From contig NC_030677.2 of assembly GCF_000004195.4 (NCBI RefSeq), forward strand, positions 175,200,019 through 175,264,018: a stretch of DNA of 64,000 nucleotides, written 5' to 3'. Source of the stretch: Xenopus tropicalis (taxonomy: Eukaryota > Chordata > Amphibia > Anura > Pipidae). Below are positions 1 to 10,404 of this stretch, piece by piece. The position numbers were made by a program, and so were the translations under genes. The notes beneath the pieces were generated by a model that saw nothing but the letters and a program-made list of their open reading frames with translations, had not been told where the DNA came from and did no database searches. Every line of letters starts with the position of its first letter. Position 1 is the stretch's first letter.

Positions 1-1327
1 CAGGAACATAAAAGGGCTGTGTATCTGCTGCCTGAGAATTAGCTCTGTGTGGCCGTAGCCTAATGGGCATTTACATTGCAATACTTTTTTCTACATGCAA
101 AGATACTATCATGGGAGCTGGTCATCACTCACTGCATTTCTGCATAACGTTAAATCTGTAAATTCATTTGGTATAGTAAGCAACATTTTAGCTTATAAGG
201 AAGACATTGATTACAGTTATCACTTATAATAACAATAAATACTGAATTAGTTTTGATGAAATTATACTATGACTCACAGCAAAATTACAGTTAAATATAG
301 TTTCTATTTCAATTTATGATTTAAAAAAAGATCAAAACAAAACCCGAATGATGTGGCAGGAACCATATGATGTTTAAATGGCAATAATAGTGTTGATTCT
401 TTTTTAAATCATATTTCAGATATGACATATCAGTATCTAGATACATTCTTACCAAAGGCGATAACACAGTCTTATCTAGTAAGCCTCAAGCTTATCATCA
501 AATTCCAGAAAAGCCTACTTCAGTAATGGTTCAACAATCTGAAGGTCACGATAATCTCTCAAGGTCAATATATTGAGGCACATTTCAAAGCTTCTGCTAC
601 ACAAATAAGATCACTTTGCTGTAGCCTTCTTCAATCAGGCAAGCTACTAAATAATCACAAAACGCTTCACAAGTACTTTTTAGCTAGACTTTCCTGATCC
701 AAAGGTGTGATAGGATGCAGTCAACCATGATAATTCTACTTGGAACAAGTTATTACCAATAAGGATTGAAAACATGACAGTTGTCTGAAAAATGCCTGAA
801 TTGTAACAAATTTCATTTCACTTGTTTTTTCTACGCTTTTAGACATTTTATGAAGAATTGATATCTTTTTATTAATTTAGTTTTATAGTGATCAGTTTTA
901 TCTTTTTTTTTTTTTTGACCAAAGTGTTAGTCAACATGAATTGACAAAATTGTATTTTTTGTTCTCCTGAGTGCATTTCTAACAATTACACATATAAAAC
1001 ATTATGAAGATGCAGAGCACAGAGAAAAGGTATATAGTTATATAAAATGGTATATATATAATTTTATATATATATATATATGTTTTAGTTTATAGCATTA
1101 AAGCTTATAGAGGTCATCCTCTAAAATGAACACAATGGCAACAATATTCATTAAGGTTATTGTGTCAAAACCTGCTCCTGCACTGCACATGGTTGCTAAT
1201 GAGTCTATTTCTTCTAGTGAATGGTACAAAACTGCACATATTGACATTAAAGAACTATAGAGCTACCGCCACCCTAGACCTTGTAATACCTTCAAGGTTC
1301 CTAGAGGGGAATCAGAACAGTGTACAG
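1..1327. other. Unique AT-rich intergenic sequence
   Basis: No gene, exon or recognised repeat family is visible. The stretch is AT-rich with homopolymer runs, for example a T run near 902-916. A short TA microsatellite lies near 1049-1081. The reading frame that opens near 1160 runs into the MITE beginning at 1328 and is not a gene. Confidence 0.5.
1049..1081. repeat. (TA)n microsatellite
   Basis: Two short runs of alternating T and A are separated by ATTTTA. This is a simple repeat with no further structure. Confidence 0.8.
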
Positions 1328-1846
1328 CAGAGATCCCCAACCTTTCTTACTTGTGAGCCACAGTCTTATGTAAAAAGACCAGGGAAGCAACACAAGCATC
1401 ATAAAAAAATATGGGGGTGCCTTATAAGGGCTGTGATTGGCTATTTAGTAGCCTCTATGCCACATGTGTCAAACACAAGGCACACGGGCTGAATACGGCC
1501 CTTCTGGCTGTTTTGCCCCTGGTGACTGTACCTGACTGTGCAGCACCAATCGCCTGACTGCACTGTGACTGTGCCTGACCATACAGTATCTTAATAGAAA
1601 ATGTGGCCGGTGACTTAGCCTGTGTTTTAGATTTCGGCCCCCTTATGTGATTGAGTTTGACACCCCTGCGTGCATAATCTCAGCTTACAGGAGGCTTTGT
1701 TTGGTAGTAAATCTTATTTTTATGCAACCAAAACTTGCCACAAAGCCAGGATTGAAAAGTAAACACCTGTTTTGGGGGCACTGGGAGTAACATCCAAAAG
1801 AATAGGAAGCAACATGTTGCTCACGAGCCACTGGTTGGAAACACTG
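1328..1846 (+). mobile_element. hAT-type non-autonomous element (GATCCCCAACC family), interrupted
   Basis: The element begins CAGAGATCCCCAACC and ends GGTTGGAAACACTG, imperfect inverted termini shared with the copies at 41958-42261 and 53158-53451. It is flanked by GTGTACAG (1320-1327) and GTGCACAG (1847-1854), a 7-of-8 match to an 8-bp target duplication, which is the hAT signature. Internal landmarks of the family are present, including the GTGAGCCACA block near 1352 and the AACATGTTGCTC block near 1811. The copy is split by another insertion at 1461-1668. It has no coding capacity, so it would have depended on a transposase supplied from elsewhere. Confidence 0.85.
1461..1668. mobile_element. 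Second hAT-like MITE nested in the first
   Basis: The left end reads near TGTCAAAC and the right end reads GTTTGACACCCCTG, the inverted termini common to a widespread hAT MITE type (CAGGGGTGTCAAAC). Comparison with the uninterrupted copy at 41958-42261 shows that this block is extra sequence between the 'agcctctatg' and 'cagcttacagg' parts of the host element. I could not find a clean 8-bp target duplication, so the exact edges may be off by a few bases. Confidence 0.7.
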
Positions 1847-1916
1847 GTGCACAGTAACTGGTGTATTTTCTAATTTCTAAAAATAATAACCTTTTTTGGA
1901 GATGGAACCTCCTTTT

Positions 1917-2184
1917 TAAGGATGAGCACATTTTTTTTGCATGATACAGATTTGCAGCAAAATTTGCATTTTCACGAGTGTTTTACTAGAAAAACAATGT
2001 GGTGTTCTGCACAGGAAAAAAACACCCACTGAGTCCTACGCATTTGGCATGAAAAAAAACGAGAAAAATGTCTGTTGACTCCAATGCATTTGGCAAAACT
2101 TTACCATTTTGCCAATTTTTATCCACAGTTTTATTAATTTTTTTAGTTTTTTGAAGTTAAATCAGGCGGTTTTGCTCATCACTA
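1917..2184. mobile_element. hAT-type MITE (TAGTGATGAG family), degenerate full copy
   Basis: The copy begins TAAGGATGAGCACA and ends TGCTCATCACTA, degraded forms of the family termini TAGTGATGAG and CTCATCACTA. Flanks are CTCCTTTT (1909-1916) and CTCCTTTC (2185-2192), a 7-of-8 match supporting an 8-bp target duplication. The interior is rich in A/T runs and has no reading frame. Better preserved copies are at 16189-16516 and 40836-41111. Confidence 0.8.
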
Positions 2185-2194
2185 CTCCTTTCTT

Positions 2195-2603
2195 CTTAAT
2201 GATTATCCTCACATCTGCTGAAAGGATATACTGTTGAATAGCCTCTCAGAGAGTTTATTTTATGGTCCCCTTATATATTTTTACATAGTGATCCTATGTT
2301 CACTTAATCATAACTTCTCCAATTTCAACTTGGCCAGTCTTTCCTCATAGCTATGACATTCCATACCCTAGCTTAGTTGCTCTCTTTCGGACTTTGAAAA
2401 CTGCACTGGATTTTCTAGATGGGGCCTTAGCACTGCTTTGTAAAAGGGAAAGAATAACCTTCCATTTCGTTAATAATCCTGTTAAAATAAAACCTTACTT
2501 TATTTGCCTTTGCATCTGCTGACTGACATTGCTTGCTACAGTAAAACCTATTATTAACAAGTAGTCCTAGGTCTTTCTCCATTAAGGAATTTTTCCTATT
2601 AGA
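2195..2603 (-). mobile_element. Degenerate CR1-like LINE fragment, antisense
   Basis: Read on the minus strand, this matches the general pattern of the C-terminal ORF2 and 3' part of CR1-type LINEs. On the plus strand the familiar antisense blocks occur in order: a 'cttggccagtctttcctcatag' block near 2329, 'ttgctctctttcggac' near 2377, 'ctagatggggcctta' near 2415, and 'agtcctaggtctttctcc' near 2563. It is heavily mutated with no surviving frame. The call rests on recalled family structure and was not checked by alignment. Confidence 0.6.
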
Positions 2604-2604
2604 G

Positions 2605-2731
2605 CAGTGGTCCCCAACTAGTAGCTTGTGAGCAACATGTTATTCACCAACCCCTTGGATGTTGCTCACCATGGTCTTAAAGCAGATGCTCATTTTTGAA
2701 TTTCTGTATGCAAGTTTTGGTTGCATAAACA
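2605..2731 (-). mobile_element. Partial GATCCCCAACC-family hAT element, reversed
   Basis: The piece starts CAGTGGTCCCCAACTAG and continues through 'gagcaacatgttattcacc', 'ccccttggatgttgctc' and 'aagttttggttgcata', the same order as the reversed full copy at 53158-53451. Similarity stops near 2731, so about half the element is missing. Confidence 0.7.
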
Positions 2732-2888
2732 AAGGAAATCCCACTCACCTCATACACTACAGAGCACAAAGGGGGTATTTTTATGCAGGAACCTAATGCT
2801 AAGCACTAGCACACTCTCTGCAAGGAGAAGTACCAGTTCCACTTTGAGTTTTTAAAAAAAAAATACTCAGTCTAGGGTTATTTTTATG

Positions 2889-2980
2889 TCACAGATAGTG
2901 ATGAGTGAATCTGTCTCTTTTCAATTTGAAAACCAAGGGAAAATTCCCGAAATGGCAAACATTTGCAAAACGGGTGGAAA
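2889..2980. mobile_element. Half copy of TAGTGATGAG-family MITE
   Basis: It begins TAGTGATGAGTGAATCTGTC, close to the left end of the copy at 16189, and contains 'cccgaaatggcaaac'. No opposite terminus is found, so it is truncated or deleted. Confidence 0.6.
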
Positions 2981-3912
2981 TGCAGTTCTTTATAATGTGT
3001 TAGACTGCTTTGCAGTTGATTATCATTCTGATCAGCAGCAGAGTGAACTCTGAACTCTAACACCTCCTTGAAAGGCAATTCCAGATACAAATTGCAGGAA
3101 GAAAAATCTGGTCGTTTGTAAATCAGCCCCTGAATGTTATAATAAGAAAAAAATATTGAAGCATGTGGTGGTATTTGAAAGTACTGTAAGTTATATTTAA
3201 TATACAATTTCAATTTTTATAAATAAAGGGAATCTTATTTTGCCATTGCCGTCATTATATTTTATTAATTTGACAGCACAATCTATGTACCCAGCCAGGT
3301 ATAAAGACTGTACAAAAACAATGCTATACTTTGAATTTATAAAATAATACTAAACAGCATTAAGATTTATTTCTACTAAATGCAAAGTACCAGAATCATT
3401 TTAAAGTCATAATGGAAGAATAGGTAATAACAAAAACATAAAGCATTCTCCAAACACCAACTTCTTGCTTGGATATATTGTAATTGTGCTGTAATGCATA
3501 TTAACTCCATAATTCTTGTATGTCTCTGAACATTTCTGCAGAGTTATAATTTTAATCAATAACTTAATGTTAACAGATTTTTTTATATTTATTTTCCAAT
3601 AAATTGCTAGTCTGCATGTCAGCTTGCCATTCCTCACATCTACTTAAAACCATAACTATTTCTTCATACAAATGATTGTTTTGAATTACATGGATTGTTT
3701 GCTCACATCCTATTTCTCAAAGAACAGAAGGAATAAAATGCAAAAAAAAGAAGAGCACGTTTACATGTAACAAAATATGAACAAAGTATTGGGGGAATGT
3801 GATAATTTAATAGATTGAAACTAATATTGTGAAGTTTGAAGTTTGCTCCAGTGCAACTATATCTTCTTACTGAAAAGTAAGAAGATATTAATTTTTTTCT
3901 CCAATAGCACCT
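2981..3912. other. Unique AT-rich sequence
   Basis: No gene or repeat is recognised. Minus-strand frames near 2884-3213 and 3407-3637 are short, low-complexity in composition, and match nothing I know. Confidence 0.45.
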
Positions 3913-3916
3913 TTAA

Positions 3917-5159
3917 AGGAACAGTAACACCAAAACATTAAAGTGTTTTAAAGTAATTAAAATGTAATGTACTGTTGCCCTGCACTGGTAAAACTGGTGT
4001 ATTTGCTACAGAAACACTACTACAGTTTATATAAATTAGCTGTGTAGCCATGGGGGAAGCCATTAAAGCTGGAAAAAAGGAGAAAAGGCACAGGTTACAT
4101 AGCAGATAACAGACAAGCTCTGTATAATATAATGGGGCTTTATCTGTTATCTGCTAAGTAACCTGTGCCTTTTCCCTTTGAATGGCTGTCACCATGGCTA
4201 CACATGACCCACACATCAACCTACACTCGCTCACCTCATTCACCAATAAAAACTGTGTGACAATATCATTGTTGGAATGATAATGGCCACAGCTTTATTT
4301 AATAATACAAACAGTGCAAAATGTATTAAATACAATACAAAAGGGTAAACATGTATAATCATAACAATCCATCAATATATATAATCATAAGTGGAAAACT
4401 TATCATGCCCAAAATACTGACTCGAGGCCCTTGCCAGTCCACAACCAACCTGAGCTGTGCTATCCTCCAGCCGCCCAATCCCTAGCTCGGAGGATACCTG
4501 CCGCCAATCTGGGACCTATCCGGTCCCCTTTTCTACTTAGCCATGTTAGTACCCACCCAGAGCTTTATAGCGCACCATTTGTATTCCATCCACCAATGGT
4601 CACCCACCTTAGGGGTTAAACCATCCACTATACCTGATCTGGCATACCAGAACAAGCTTCTCCCCCCCAGCAGACTGACAAGGACCCGACGAAGCTGGGA
4701 CATCTACCAGGACGCTGATCATCCACGCCACTTTACCTATTCTCACCCGAATTCCCTCACTAGCTAACTAAAACCCATGTACCTCTCAACCCTCCAAGGC
4801 CACATGACAACTAGAAAAACAATAAATTAAAACAAGAAAAAAACAACCCCCATCTAAGGGAGGGAGGGTGGGGAACTTTCCTCTGCTGCTTCCACACAAA
4901 ATGGTGGATAACCAGCCCTCACTACCGCTCCTATATGCCCTTCTCCGCCCCACCTTTTAACTCTCCCCCCCCCTTTATTTAAATCTACTCTATCTCCCAC
5001 TTGTGATGCTGGGTCATGCAGCCCCTCCTCCGACCCTGCTGCTCCAGGGCTAACAGCAGCTTTGTTTATATAAACTATAGTAGTGTTTCTGAGGCAAACA
5101 CACTAGTTGTACCAGTGCAGGGCAACAGTGCATTATACTGTAATTACTTTGAGCACATC
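3917..5159. mobile_element. T2-type MITE (TTAA target) split by an 848-bp insert
   Basis: The left end is TTAA (3913-3916) followed by AGGAACAGTAACACC. The element is a large foldback whose halves mirror each other: 'aaggcacaggttac' and 'atagcagataacag' on the left, 'tatctgttatctgct' and 'aacctgtgccttt' on the right. The complete relative at 42490-42906 shows the expected layout. Here the right half resumes at about 5053 after the insert and runs to 5159, where it abuts the start of another T2 copy, so the outer right terminus is missing. There is no coding sequence. The family assignment to the TTAA/Kolobok-like T2 group is from memory. Confidence 0.85.
4205..5052 (-). mobile_element. Unclassified C-rich insert in T2 MITE (retroelement-like)
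   Basis: The boundaries come from comparison with the intact T2 copy, in which 'ggctacaca' runs straight into 'gcagctt'. Here these parts are separated by this 848-bp block, with at most 2-3 bp duplicated (CA or ACA). The plus strand is C-rich. On the minus strand an AATAAAGCTGTGGCC motif (near 4290) reads like a polyadenylation region close to the 3' end. The minus-strand end reads GTGGGTCA, and an LTR origin is possible but unproven. A 62-residue and a 74-residue frame lie inside and look random. A related block occurs at 38850-39245. Confidence 0.6.
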
Positions 5160-5163
5160 TTAA

Positions 5164-5280
5164 AGGAACAGTAACACCAAAAAAATGAAAGTGTATCAAA
5201 GTAATTAATATATTATATACTATTGCTCGGCACAGGTAAATGTTGTATGTGTGTGACTCCAATGACACACTGGAGTGAGC
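5164..5280. mobile_element. Partial T2-type MITE inserted at a TTAA of its neighbour
   Basis: TTAA at 5160-5163 is followed by AGGAACAGTAACACC and the usual 'aatgaaagtgtat' block. The preceding T2 copy should carry an internal TTAA about here, so this second copy probably inserted into the right arm of the first. Similarity fades after about 5250 and the other end is absent. Confidence 0.7.
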
Positions 5281-6258
5281 CTCAGCTTCTCTCTGTCTGT
5301 GTTAACTCAGTAGCACCGGAAGAGAGTGGGTCAGCTTCTCTCTCCCTGTGGAATAATTCCCTAAATTGCCCTAAAAGAAGACTTTTCAGTTAATTCATGT
5401 GCTTATATACTGTATATAAAGATTCCCACTACCCAAATAATTATAAGACCTCTCCATATCAAAAATTATAAGAGCTCCACAATGTATTTTAAAGAATAAC
5501 TTGATTTATAAATAAATGTAAAATATTTTTTTTTTAATTATGTATTTGTACTTTTCTTAAGAACATATTTTGTAATAAAAGAAGTTGAATAAAAATAAAG
5601 AACACAATCACATTAATAATTTTTTACAGAAATGATTATATTTGTCAGAGTGAGCCGCAACCAAAATGTAATTCCATCACACCACAACTACAAAACCGCC
5701 TATGTGTCTCAGATAGTTTGCATTGCTTGAAATCCTACATTTTATTGTTTCAGGAAGATATTGTCTCCAACAGATAACTAATCAAAATTAATAGGAAATC
5801 CCACTCTTCAGTTATGCGTGTCACAACAACAGCTAGCAGGAGCTTCAACTCTGCTAGTCACATTTTTCCATTGTGAGAAATTGTCTGTATGATTAGATTT
5901 TCTCCTAAGTGAAAATGAAAGTGGCAGTAAATCCTTAGATAACATTACCCGTCACAGAGAGGAGCCAAGATTTAATAGAATCAGAGGGCACAGTCAGCAA
6001 AGATGACATTTGGACTTAATGTAGATTGTATTCACTACTATCCATCCATATACTGTCTGCCACTACGCCTGGTAATATTTTTGCAATGTTTTGAAAGTGT
6101 TTCCCTGGTACATTTCTACCTTTTTATGCTATTACTTCTAGGGCAAACAAATGATATAATGTTAAGTTATGGAATATCTTTAAATTCTACTAAATATGAG
6201 GTGTTTAATTCACATTCATCAGTTTATGCATGAGCAGCCATATGATATTTATGTATGT
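5281..6258. other. Unique AT-rich sequence
   Basis: Nothing recognisable was found. The 76-residue plus-strand frame at 6003-6233 is hydrophobic but isolated and has no known motif. Confidence 0.45.
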
Positions 6259-6274
6259 CATGTATATATATATA

Positions 6275-6720
6275 CAGGGCCGCCGCTCCCTATATGCAGA
6301 ATACGCAGTCTGCGTAGGGCACCAACTCCCAGGGGGGCACCCAGTACCGCTGCTCCATATACGCAGAGTACGTAGTCTGCGCACCAACAGACCAAGTCAT
6401 CGTCAGCAGCTCCTTCTCTCTTATGCGGCAGTGACAGGCCCTTTTATAAGGTTGCGCCCGTGCGTATCACATCAGCAACAAGGCGCATAAGAGAGAAGGA
6501 ACCGCCGACGATGACTTGGTCTGTTGGGGGTACTTTCTATGGGGGCAAATGGGGGCACTGTGTGTGGGGGCTACTGTCTATGGGGGGTACTGTCTATGGG
6601 GGCAGTTGGGGCACTGTGTATGGGGGCACTTGCTATTGGGGGCACTTCCGTAATATTTGGGGGAGGGGGCACAAGAGTAAATTTCTGCTTAGGGTACCCA
6701 TTTGCCCAGCAGCGGCCCTG
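6275..6720. mobile_element. hAT-type element with internal hairpin and G-rich repeats
   Basis: The termini are inverted: CAGGGCCGCCGCT on the left and AGCAGCGGCCCTG on the right. They are flanked by TATATATA at 6267-6274 and 6721-6728, an 8-bp duplication consistent with hAT, although the flanks are TA-rich and could match by chance. Inside, arms at 6385-6427 and 6484-6526 are inverted copies with about 3 mismatches in 43 positions. A G-rich block of short direct repeats follows at 6526-6669. Glycine- and tryptophan-rich frames across the block are translations of the repeat, not genes. Confidence 0.8.
6526..6669 (+). repeat. G-rich short tandem repeats (GGGGG-CACTGT-CTAT type)
   Basis: At least eight runs of four or more G occur at roughly 15-25-base spacing, joined by variants of CACTGTGTAT and TACTGTCTAT. 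The pattern fits potential G-quadruplexes on the plus strand. It lies inside the hAT element at 6275-6720. Confidence 0.75.
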
Positions 6721-6756
6721 TATATATATACACACACACATATATATATAATGGTT

Positions 6757-7240
6757 TGTCTCAGTGAGAATTGTCTGTTGGATGGCAGGTATATAGCACC
6801 CAGGCAGGTACTGGCTCCTTTAAATCTGCAGGGCAGGAGAGGCTAGGACCCTGAAGTCAGAGAATGCTGGAGCCAATTAGGCAACACCTGAAGCACCTGG
6901 GTGTGCAGCAGGTGGTGAGTTTCTGAGAGAGACTGTGAGGGGTGTGCTGGACTGGTTACAAACACCCTGACTCTGGGACTCTGGGACTCCAGAAAAGGAC
7001 TGCTGGACATTGGCGGTGAGGATTTGGTTATACCCTTTGTGGAAACCACAGTCTGGTGAGACTTTGTTTTGTTGAACTGTTTGCTTTCAAATGCCATGTG
7101 GTGATATATTGTTTGCTGTGGGAAATAAAGCACAGGCAGGAGCCTGTGATCATTTTGGTTGCAAACCAGAGTTGCCCGTCTCATCTGTGAAGCCTAGATT
7201 TCCCCCCACTACCGGCTGCTACCAGCTAAACCCCCACAAC
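6757..7240 (+). mobile_element. Probable solo LTR (gypsy-like)
   Basis: The block starts near TGTCTCAGTGAG and ends near CCCCCACAAC(A). An AATAAAGC polyadenylation motif lies at about 7124, roughly 115 bases before the end, as expected of an R-U5 layout. A TATATAG lies near 6788. No pol or gag adjoins it, which suggests LTR-LTR recombination. A clear 4-6-bp target duplication was not found, so the edges are approximate and the call is tentative. Confidence 0.5.
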
Positions 7241-7451
7241 ATGTATTAGTAATGTGCTGGGCACAAAAAAAATGCACAGGAGTTCAAGGTGGCAGGTCTG
7301 GCAATACCAAAATCTGTACTGAAACCTGCCCATCCCCCAGCTGGCAATCCTGGTGAGTGCTCCCCTCTCTGCTATTTTGAAACCTGCCCAACCTGCAGGT
7401 AAACCTGTGGGTCCCACTGGTATTTGATTTTCCTGCACATAACTAATACAT
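7241..7451. repeat. Foldback repeat with 17-bp inverted ends
   Basis: ATGTATTAGTAATGTGC at 7241-7257 is matched 16 of 17 by the reverse complement of 7435-7451. The interior holds two 'aaacctgccca' blocks. It may be a small MITE directly abutting the LTR-like block. Family unknown. Confidence 0.5.
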
Positions 7452-8193
7452 ACATAGATAGATATACAGTATACATATATTTAATTAATGACATAGTACC
7501 ACAATCCATTGTTTTTTGGTCACAGACAGTGAACCTCTTCAATGGGACACTGTTTTATGTTAACCAAACCAAGTAAATGCACTTGTCAGGATATTCCCCA
7601 CTTCCTGCAAGGAGTCGGGGTGCATGCACAGTTCCCCATTTTTTCTTCAGCCTGACTTCTTTACTTTGACATCTGCTGCCTGCCCTAGAGTCAGCCTGAC
7701 CTAACCTTGTTATTCTCTGCCTGAACTGACCTCTGGCCTGTCAACTCTGATTTGTCTGCTCCCCTGGCACTCCTGCTTATTCTGCACACCTACCCCTATT
7801 CCCATACTCAAAAGCCCCTGTTTTGCCTTTCACTATGCTCAGCTTCACTGCTGATAACACTGTTGGTATAAGTAATCGCAGGAAAAAACTATTCAGTCAC
7901 TTATATTTTGTTGATACACATTTTGCAGCCATAATAACAATATTTTTTTTTGGGGGGGGGGGTAATCTAGTTGTTCATAATTAGTTTTGGCCCATTCTTT
8001 CTGGCAGATGTTTTCACAGTTGTTTGGTCAGATGACAGTTGTGCACTTCCATTGCCAATACATTGCCAACTGGAATAAAATCAGAAATTCGACTGGACAA
8101 TTGCAGAATATGTTCCTTTATCTTTATTTGAACCAGGTCACTCTGAGGATTTTTGGATAACAGCAGTTGTGCTTTCATATGGTTCTTGTCAAG
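7452..8193. other. Mixed sequence with a C-rich, retroelement-like block
   Basis: From about 7565 to 7860 the plus strand is rich in CCTG, TGACC and CTGCC words and resembles in style the LTR-like block at 26650-27080, but I could not align them convincingly. A G run lies near 7952-7962. No gene is seen. Confidence 0.35.
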
Positions 8194-8195
8194 TA

Positions 8196-8521
8196 CAGAT
8201 ATGGGATCTATTATCCAGAATGCTCAGGACCTGGGGTCTTCCGGATAAGGGATCTTGCCATAGTTTGGATCTCTATGCTTTAAATTTACTAAGAATCATT
8301 TAAACATTAAATAAACCCAAAGGATTGTTTTGCTTCCAGTAAGTATTAATTATATCTTAGTTGGGATCAAGTACAAGGTACTGTTTTATTATTACAGAGA
8401 AAAAGGAAATCATTTCTAAAAATTAGAATCATTTGTTTAAAATGGAGTCTATGGGAGATGGCCTTCCCGTAATTCGGAACTTTCTGGATAATGGGTTTCC
8501 GGATAACAGATCTTTTACCTG
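8196..8521 (+). mobile_element. TA-flanked MITE (CAGGTAT termini), forward copy
   Basis: It begins CAGATATGGGATC and ends TTTTACCTG, with TA on both sides (8194-8195, 8522-8523). Family landmarks appear in order: 'ttatccagaatgctc', 'ccggataagggatct', 'aaatggagtctatggg', 'aattcggaactttctgg' and 'gggtttccggataa'. Copies at 10630-10942, 41881-42457 and 46461-46784 share them. It has no reading frame of its own. Confidence 0.85.
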
Positions 8522-8523
8522 TA

Positions 8524-10289
8524 CTGTCTTCTTTACTGCCACCATCCCATGCAGGCCTGTATTATACAAAGCTCTTGATATAACTGACAGTAATAGCAGT
8601 AAAAGCTCTCTGCTTTCATCAACAGACAATAGGCATCATATTAACATAGAACTAAAATGGATGCAGGGAAATACTGCAAGAGAGCCTGATTTACTTTGAA
8701 AAAAATTGATATTTTTTAAGATGTCATTATTAGGCTCTAATAAAAGCAAATACCCAGTTTTAGAATTCTACTAGGATTTGCCAGTATAACATATAAAAAA
8801 TATCTTGACATGGGATTAAATGTATCATTCTGCGAGAAAACAAGTGAAATTATTGTTTGCTTCCGAAACCATAATTATTAAACGTAACACATGCGCTGTA
8901 AGAAAAGTGATTACATTTTGGAAGACAAATGAAATCTTATATATAGATATAACCACACTAAGTTCTAAATTGCATAGAGATGAGTGCAGGCAACATGGGA
9001 AGGTGATTTGGGAAAACAACAACAAAACATAAAAAGTTTAACATGAATAATTAATAAAATCACAAACCTTAAAAATGATTTTTATACTTGTGTAGGAAAT
9101 TAAAATGATGAGATTCTATTTTCTTTATGTATTCTGCCACCTGTCACAGCTGTGTCAGTTGTTTCTTGGAAAAGCACAAAGAAATAATGTTATGCAGATT
9201 TTTGGGGATTCTTACAAATTTAATGTGTAGAATATATTTATTGAACTACTTCCCAGATTGGCATATATTTATGATTTACACATACTGAATATGGAGTACA
9301 AATCTCTACACCCCTTGAGTTAATATATTTTTTTCTGTGTCATGCTGCTTGTAATTTTGAATAACTGCTTTTGCCTGCTGTGAAGTACAGTTACCAGTAA
9401 GCACTGTTCTTTATACAAGACCCATTTGTTGTTATGGAAACAGCAGTCCTACTAAACTTTCTTCTGTAGACGTTCAGTACGTTTCTAAGATTGGTTTGAG
9501 CCAAGGTTGAGACCTGGATAGTGAATTCACAGGATATCCCTATAGAGAGGTTGTCTTTTATAGCCCATTCACTCGGCTAAATTGATATGTTTTGTTAAAA
9601 TTTGACTATTTTATTGTGTAAATTGTCTAACCAATTTCATGGGGTTCAAATTGTTATGGATTATACATTCTGTCAAACTGCATAGTAATGACTTTGTTGA
9701 TAGTCTGAATGCTTTTAAGAAACTAAATGTAATAAAAAAAAAAGATTATTCCTCTTGATCTTTAGAAGATAAAAATGCAATATTTTAACCTAATGTTAAA
9801 ATCATGGTTTGCTCCTGTATATAGTTATCATATGGTATATAGCAAATACATACATTTTAAGATAACTTTAAAACTGGTAGTGAAATCAAAAGAACAATTA
9901 AAGAGAACATAAGTCGATTTTGCAGTTACAGTATTTGCTTCACGGTGTTTCATTTCCAAATGAGTTGCATTTTTTGTAATTTTTTTGTAATTATCTCTTC
10001 CCAATGGTAATTTTTTAACAAAATGCCTTGTAAATATGTAGACTGTCTTGTAAATATTTTCATTAAATATATATATGTAACCCATTTTTGTGTCTGGAAT
10101 AGACCTTGTCCAGTTAGGTTGGTTAGAGCTTGGGGTACATTGAACTCTTTCACAGGTTGGGCCTGTGTAACCAATCCTGGCAACGTGCCTAGAGCATTTG
10201 CTTCAATTTGCACTGGGTTCCCAGGTACTAGAATCCTATAAACCTGAGCTCTGACTATACTTTTTCAACATAAGAGTGTCTAACAGTAT
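8524..10289. other. Unique AT-rich sequence
   Basis: No gene or known repeat is recognised. Several short overlapping frames on both strands (8820-9032, 9828-10241) are compositional. Confidence 0.45.
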
Positions 10290-10292
10290 CCA

Positions 10293-10390
10293 AGATTGTA
10301 AGTTCCTGTGCACAACTTTAAAGACCCAGATCCTTATTGTTATAGAGATGCTGATATTTAGGCTGGTGTACTAAATTCAGTATATAAAAT
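10293..10390 (-). mobile_element. Fragment of TTAA-type MITE (22610 family), antisense
   Basis: The order of blocks 'cctgtgcacaactttaaag', 'gatccttattgttatag', 'taggctggtg' and 'agtatataa' matches the antisense copy at 47890-47985. Only about 100 bases are kept. Confidence 0.55.
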
Positions 10391-10404
10391 ATAGCTTTTC
10401 TAAC

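Noticed and set aside
1160..1492. 110-residue open frame
   Set aside because: The second half is a translation of the hAT MITE (QRSPTFLTCEP type), which recurs in other copies of the repeat.
6460..6846. Glycine/tryptophan-rich 128-residue frame
   Set aside because: It is a translation of the G-rich tandem repeat inside the hAT element; similar proteins appear in other frames.
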